Assembly: GCA_035711845.1 (NCBI GenBank)
Contig: DASTBU010000122.1
Location: forward strand, 1 to 64,000
Source: DASTBU01 sp035711845
GTDB lineage: Bacteria; Acidobacteriota; Vicinamibacteria; Vicinamibacterales; 2-12-FULL-66-21
Reading direction: 5' to 3'
Length of the DNA stretch: 64,000 nt
Shown: positions 60,741 to 64,000 of the stretch, piece by piece
Layout: each line of letters begins with the position of its first letter
How positions within the stretch are numbered: the first letter of the stretch is position 1
The notes under the pieces: generated by a model
What the model was told of the DNA's origin: nothing
The model's input: the letters and a program-made list of their open reading frames with translations, nothing else
Database searches by the model: none
Position numbers and translations under genes: made by a program

Positions 60741-62183
60741 ATGCGGACATCCTCCCGGCGGCGTCCGGCACTCTGTATTCTGCCCGTTCTCGCCATACTG
60801 GCTGCGGCATTCGGAGCTGCCAGCGAGCCAGGCTGGTCCCGGTTCCGAGGACCGAACGGGTCGGGCATCTCGGGCGCGACGAACGTGCCGACGGCGTTCG
60901 GCCCCGCGAAGAACCTTTTGTGGCGGCTTCCACTGCCGCCGGGTCACTCCTCGCCCATTCTTCACGGCGATCGCATCTACCTCACGGCGTTTCGCGGCGA
61001 CACGCTCGTGACGATGGCCATCGATCGCGTGAAGGGGCAGGTGCTGTGGGAACGCGCCGCACCGCAGGTGAAGACGAAGCTCGTCGACAAACGCAACAAT
61101 CCCGCCTCGCCGAGCCCGGCCGTGGACGACGACGGCATCTTCGTGTTCTTCCCCGATTACGGCCTCATCGCGTACGACGCGTCGGGGAAGCAGCGCTGGA
61201 GCCTGTCGCTTGGTCCCTTCAACAACGTATACGGCATGGGCGCCTCGCCGATCCTTGTGGGGGATCTGGTCGCGCTCGTATGCGATCAGAGCCTCGGCTC
61301 GTACATCATCGGGATCGACAAGCACACCGGGCGCGTCCGCTGGAAGGTCGATCGACCGGAGGCGAAGAGCGGGCACTCCACGCCCATCGTCTGGCGCGGA
61401 CCCGGCGGTAAGGATCAGCTCGTGGTTCCCGGCTCGTTCCTGCTCACGTCGTATGATGCGGCCACGGGCCGAAAGCTCTGGTGGGTGGGCGGGCTGTCGT
61501 TCGAGATGAAATCCACGCCCGTGATCGGCGGCGATACGATCTACGTGAACGGCTACGGCGCCCCGGTCAACGATCCGGGCAACAAGATCACGATTCCAGC
61601 CGCGGAGGAAGTGTGGAAAACGGCCGACGCCGATGGCGACGGGCTCCTCTCCAAGCCGGAATTCCCGAAGCGGCCGCAAGCGTTCTGGTTCGAGGTCGCG
61701 GATCTCGACACCAGCGGTTCATTGAACCGCGACGAATGGGCCTACCTTCGCGCGGCGCTCGATTCCGAGAACGGCATGCTGGCGATCCGTCTCGGTGGTT
61801 CCGGGGACATGACCGATTCCGCGATTCGATGGAAGTACCAGCGCAGCGTGCCGCAACTGCCCTCGCCTCTTCTCTACGGCGGCGTGCTGTACATGGTGAA
61901 CGACAACGGGATCATCACGATGCTCGACCCCGAAACCGGCGCCCTCATCAAACAGGGGCGGCTGACCGGCGCGCCAGGCCCGCACTTCGCCTCGCCGGTC
62001 GCTGCAGACGGTCATATCTTCTTCTCGACGGAGCCCGGCGCCGTCGTCGCCGTGGCGCCAGGCAGCGATATCACGCCAGTTGCGGTGAACGATCTCGGCG
62101 AGAGCATCTACGCGACGCCGGCGTTCGCCAACGGCCGCATCTACGTGCGCACCACCGCGGCGTTGTACGCGTTTGGCAACTGA
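60741..62183 (+). CDS. Exported PQQ-type beta-propeller protein with EF-hand insert
   Basis: A 480-residue exported protein. A signal peptide (ALCILPVLAILAAAFGAAS) is followed by WSRFRGPNGSGIS, the usual start of Planctomycete/Acidobacteria PQQ-like propellers. Repeats such as DGIFVFFPDYGLIAYDASGKQRW and GGVLYMVNDNGIITMLDPETGAL follow. An insert at about 295-335 has two EF-hand-like loops (DADGDGLLSKPEF; DLDTSGSLNRDEW). Catalytic quinoprotein or binding scaffold, unknown. ATG at 60741 lacks a clear ribosome site. Confidence 0.88.
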   Translation: MRTSSRRRPALCILPVLAILAAAFGAASEPGWSRFRGPNGSGISGATNVPTAFGPAKNLLWRLPLPPGHSSPILHGDRIYLTAFRGDTLVTMAIDRVKGQVLWERAAPQVKTKLVDKRNNPASPSPAVDDDGIFVFFPDYGLIAYDASGKQRWSLSLGPFNNVYGMGASPILVGDLVALVCDQSLGSYIIGIDKHTGRVRWKVDRPEAKSGHSTPIVWRGPGGKDQLVVPGSFLLTSYDAATGRKLWWVGGLSFEMKSTPVIGGDTIYVNGYGAPVNDPGNKITIPAAEEVWKTADADGDGLLSKPEFPKRPQAFWFEVADLDTSGSLNRDEWAYLRAALDSENGMLAIRLGGSGDMTDSAIRWKYQRSVPQLPSPLLYGGVLYMVNDNGIITMLDPETGALIKQGRLTGAPGPHFASPVAADGHIFFSTEPGAVVAVAPGSDITPVAVNDLGESIYATPAFANGRIYVRTTAALYAFGN

Positions 62184-62486
62184 ATGACGCCGTAAAGTCG
62201 ACGCTCGTCGAATGCCGGCGTCCCCGGTCGACTGTCGCACATAGCCCCAAGGGGCGATAGTCGGGTCTATCCCGGGCGCCCTATAGTCCGTTCTGCGGCT
62301 TGAAAGAAGAAGGTCATACGCGTTGTGGAGTCGCACAACGGACCAGGCGGGCCGAGCGCCCCTCGCCGGCCGGCCTCCGCCAAGGCTACGGCGGCCCGCC
62401 GGAGCTTTAGAAGCGGGCGCGCAGGCTGGCGAGACGCTATCGCATCGAGTATCGGATTTCGCTTCTGCACCCGGAAGGAGTCTCGT
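62184..62486. other. Spacer with palindromic repeats
   Basis: No gene supported. An imperfect hairpin GACTGTCGC...GCGATAGTC lies at about 62229-62261, and a GCCTCCGCCAAGGCTACGGCGG palindrome-like block at about 62374-62396, similar in style to the one after the M14 gene. Either could stop transcription from the propeller gene. Confidence 0.45.
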
Positions 62487-62972
62487 ATGCATCGGTGGTT
62501 GTACGCTGGTGCCGCGGCGACGCTCGTTGCGGCGTCCGCGTGCGGCGCAAGCACGAACCTGACCGCGGTATGGAAGGAACCCACGACCTCGCCGATTCGC
62601 TTCGAACGGGTAATCGTCGCGTTCCAGGCCAAGGATCAGGCGCTCCGGCGCAGCATCGAAGACCACATGGCGGCGCGGATCGCGAACGCCACGCCGTCCT
62701 ACAAGGTGCTCGACGACGCCGAGGCGACGAACCTGGAACAGGCCAAAGCGAAGGTGACCGCAGCGGGCTTCGACGGCGCGGTCGTCGCCCGATTTGTGGG
62801 CGTGGAGACCGATTCTCACGCTGCTCCGGCGTCTGGCCCGCGACCCGCCGGTCAATTGAGCGTTTTCGATTCAACCCGGGTCGTTCATGTTCCTGCCACG
62901 AGCGCCCGGATCTGCATCTCGCTCACTCGGAGCCGAGGAGATCGCTCGGAGTTGCCTGCGAGGAGCAACTGA
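62487..62972 (+). CDS. Lipoprotein-like exported protein with degenerate C-terminus
   Basis: A 161-residue protein with a lipoprotein-type signal (AAATLVAASACGAS). A conserved-looking N-terminal domain follows (LTAVWKEPTTSPIRFERVIVAFQAKDQALRRSIEDHMAARI; AGFDGAVVARFVGVETDSH). After about residue 110 the sequence loses a clear pattern, and the last 50 residues may have been damaged or shifted. AAGGAG lies six bases before the ATG. Convergent with the permease gene only ten bases away. Confidence 0.7.
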   Translation: MHRWLYAGAAATLVAASACGASTNLTAVWKEPTTSPIRFERVIVAFQAKDQALRRSIEDHMAARIANATPSYKVLDDAEATNLEQAKAKVTAAGFDGAVVARFVGVETDSHAAPASGPRPAGQLSVFDSTRVVHVPATSARICISLTRSRGDRSELPARSN

Positions 62973-62982
62973 AACATGGGCC

Positions 62983-64000
62983 CTATTCACCGCGGAGGAC
63001 GGTGTGCGGGTCGATCCGCGAGGCCCGGCGGGCCGGGATGGCCGTCGCGAGACAAGTGATCACCAGGAGGAGCGATGCAACGCTCCCAAGAACCACCGGA
63101 TCACTCGATGCCGTCTGAAACAACTGCGCTTCCAGCAGACGACCCGCTGCGATCCCGCCGATCAATCCCGCGATCACACCGATACCCACCAGGGCCATGC
63201 CGTTACGCACGATCAGGAGCAGCACGCGACCGGTGGCGGCGCCGAGCGCAAGACGCACGGCGATGTCGCGTCGGCTGGAGCCGACGACGTACGAGATCAG
63301 GCCATAGAGCCCGAGGGCGGACAGGAGCAGCGCGCCCAGGCTGAAGCTCGACAGCAGCACCGAAAAGAACCGTGCCGTTGCCGTCTGCTGCGCGACCGCT
63401 CCCGTGAGCGGCTGCACCGCATACACCGGCAGTCCGGAATCGAGCGTCGAAACGACCTGCTGCAGTGCACCGATGGTGATGGGAGCACTGGCCGAGGAGC
63501 GGACCGCTATCTCGATGTCGCGATCGGTGCGTTGAGCGAACGGAAAGAACACGTCCGGCTCGGCCGTGCCGGCGGTGATGTTGGTGGTGAGATCGCGATA
63601 GCGCGCATCGGCGACGACGCCGATGATCTCTACGGTGATCCCCGGCCCCATATGGATCCGGCGCCCGACCGCAGCCTCCGGGCTGCCCCACAGCCGGCGC
63701 GCGCCCGCGCTGTTGATCATCGCTACCAGAGGCGCCTGCGCCGCATCGGTGCGCGCGAAATCGCGCCCGTGGATGAGAGCGACCCCAAGCGTCTGGAAGT
63801 ATCCGGGAGCGACGAAGTGCCGGTAGTAGCGAATCCGTCGGTCATCGCCCGCGTCCGTTGTCAGGATCGAAGCTGCAGCTGTTCCCGTCAGTGGCAGGTC
63901 GGAACTCACGGACGCCTCGGCGACCTGCGGCGCAGCGCGCAGCGCCTGGACCAGACGATCGACGAACAGGCTTCGCTCGGCCGGCGGATAGGCAGTGGCC
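62983..64000 (-). CDS. MacB/ADOP-family ABC permease, C-terminal part (5' end beyond window)
   Basis: The C-terminal part of a MacB-like permease, typical of the acidobacterial duplicated orphan permeases. The periplasmic domain shows FQTLGVALIHGRDFARTD and VGRRIHMGPGITVEIIGVVADARY. The FtsX-like membrane part has SVLLSSFSLGALLLSALGLYGLISYVVGSSRRDIAVRLALGA, with final helices and the end RRASRIDPHTVLRGE. The frame is open to the window edge, so more than 339 residues are encoded. Substrate unknown. Confidence 0.92.
   Translation of the reverse strand, partial: ATAYPPAERSLFVDRLVQALRAAPQVAEASVSSDLPLTGTAAASILTTDAGDDRRIRYYRHFVAPGYFQTLGVALIHGRDFARTDAAQAPLVAMINSAGARRLWGSPEAAVGRRIHMGPGITVEIIGVVADARYRDLTTNITAGTAEPDVFFPFAQRTDRDIEIAVRSSASAPITIGALQQVVSTLDSGLPVYAVQPLTGAVAQQTATARFFSVLLSSFSLGALLLSALGLYGLISYVVGSSRRDIAVRLALGAATGRVLLLIVRNGMALVGIGVIAGLIGGIAAGRLLEAQLFQTASSDPVVLGSVASLLLVITCLATAIPARRASRIDPHTVLRGE

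Overview
The window is GC-rich, densely packed bacterial chromosome. Gene content suggests an Acidobacteriota member, possibly Vicinamibacteria-like: a MacB-like permease of the acidobacterial orphan type, a TLC-type ATP/ADP-translocase relative, several secreted peptidases, a PQQ-propeller protein, ECF sigma/anti-sigma pairs and a Ser/Thr kinase. This assignment is inference from families; there is no rRNA or tRNA in the window to confirm it.

Layout. 115-7830 (minus): V/A-type ATPase operon in the order G-C-I-K-F-E-A-B; subunit D is not in the window. 8061-14613: duplicated DUF2892-like membrane protein, GT87-like glycosyltransferase, methyltransferase, secreted S9 peptidase, EF-hand-like protein and an exported pyrophosphatase. 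14753-18265: TLC-type transporter and an unusual SDF-symporter/solute-binding-domain fusion. 18546-23382: DinB protein (with a decayed partial copy 4 kb away), a frameshifted serine hydrolase, an APC permease, and an ECF sigma/RskA-like anti-sigma pair. 23467-29334 (plus): a nitrate-reductase-like module: NarK-NarI fusion, Mo-bisPGD catalytic subunit, four-cluster ferredoxin, Rieske protein and a small membrane protein. 29519-32191: second sigma/anti-sigma set and a RodZ-like HTH membrane protein. 33445-42860: aerobic form I CO dehydrogenase cluster (coxM-S-L-G, XdhC-YHS, coxD, coxE on minus; divergent MocA-like cytidylyltransferase and a second XdhC). 42937-52000: mscL, small proteins, PEBP, RRM protein, copper oxidase/TolC pair, OsmC and a PEGA protein. 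52121-57598: M14 peptidase, exported protein and membrane Ser/Thr kinase. 57975-60417: group II intron remnant and an AbiEi-like/nucleotidyltransferase pair with a frameshifted second gene. 60741-64000: PQQ-propeller protein, lipoprotein and partial MacB-like permease.

Physiology (inference). The CO dehydrogenase would feed electrons from trace CO into the quinone pool. The nitrate module would import nitrate and reduce it with electrons passed from quinol through a NarI-like cytochrome and a Rieske centre. The V-ATPase would couple ion gradients to ATP. Together these fit an energy-limited soil or sediment heterotroph using trace gas and nitrate.

The most striking non-coding signal is a set of short degenerate arrays. 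They differ in unit sequence but nearly all have a seven-base period and sit at gene ends, often as two inverted arms, sometimes reading into the 3' end of a gene. At least two MITE-like families with terminal inverted repeats are also present, one with a copy inside the cox operon.
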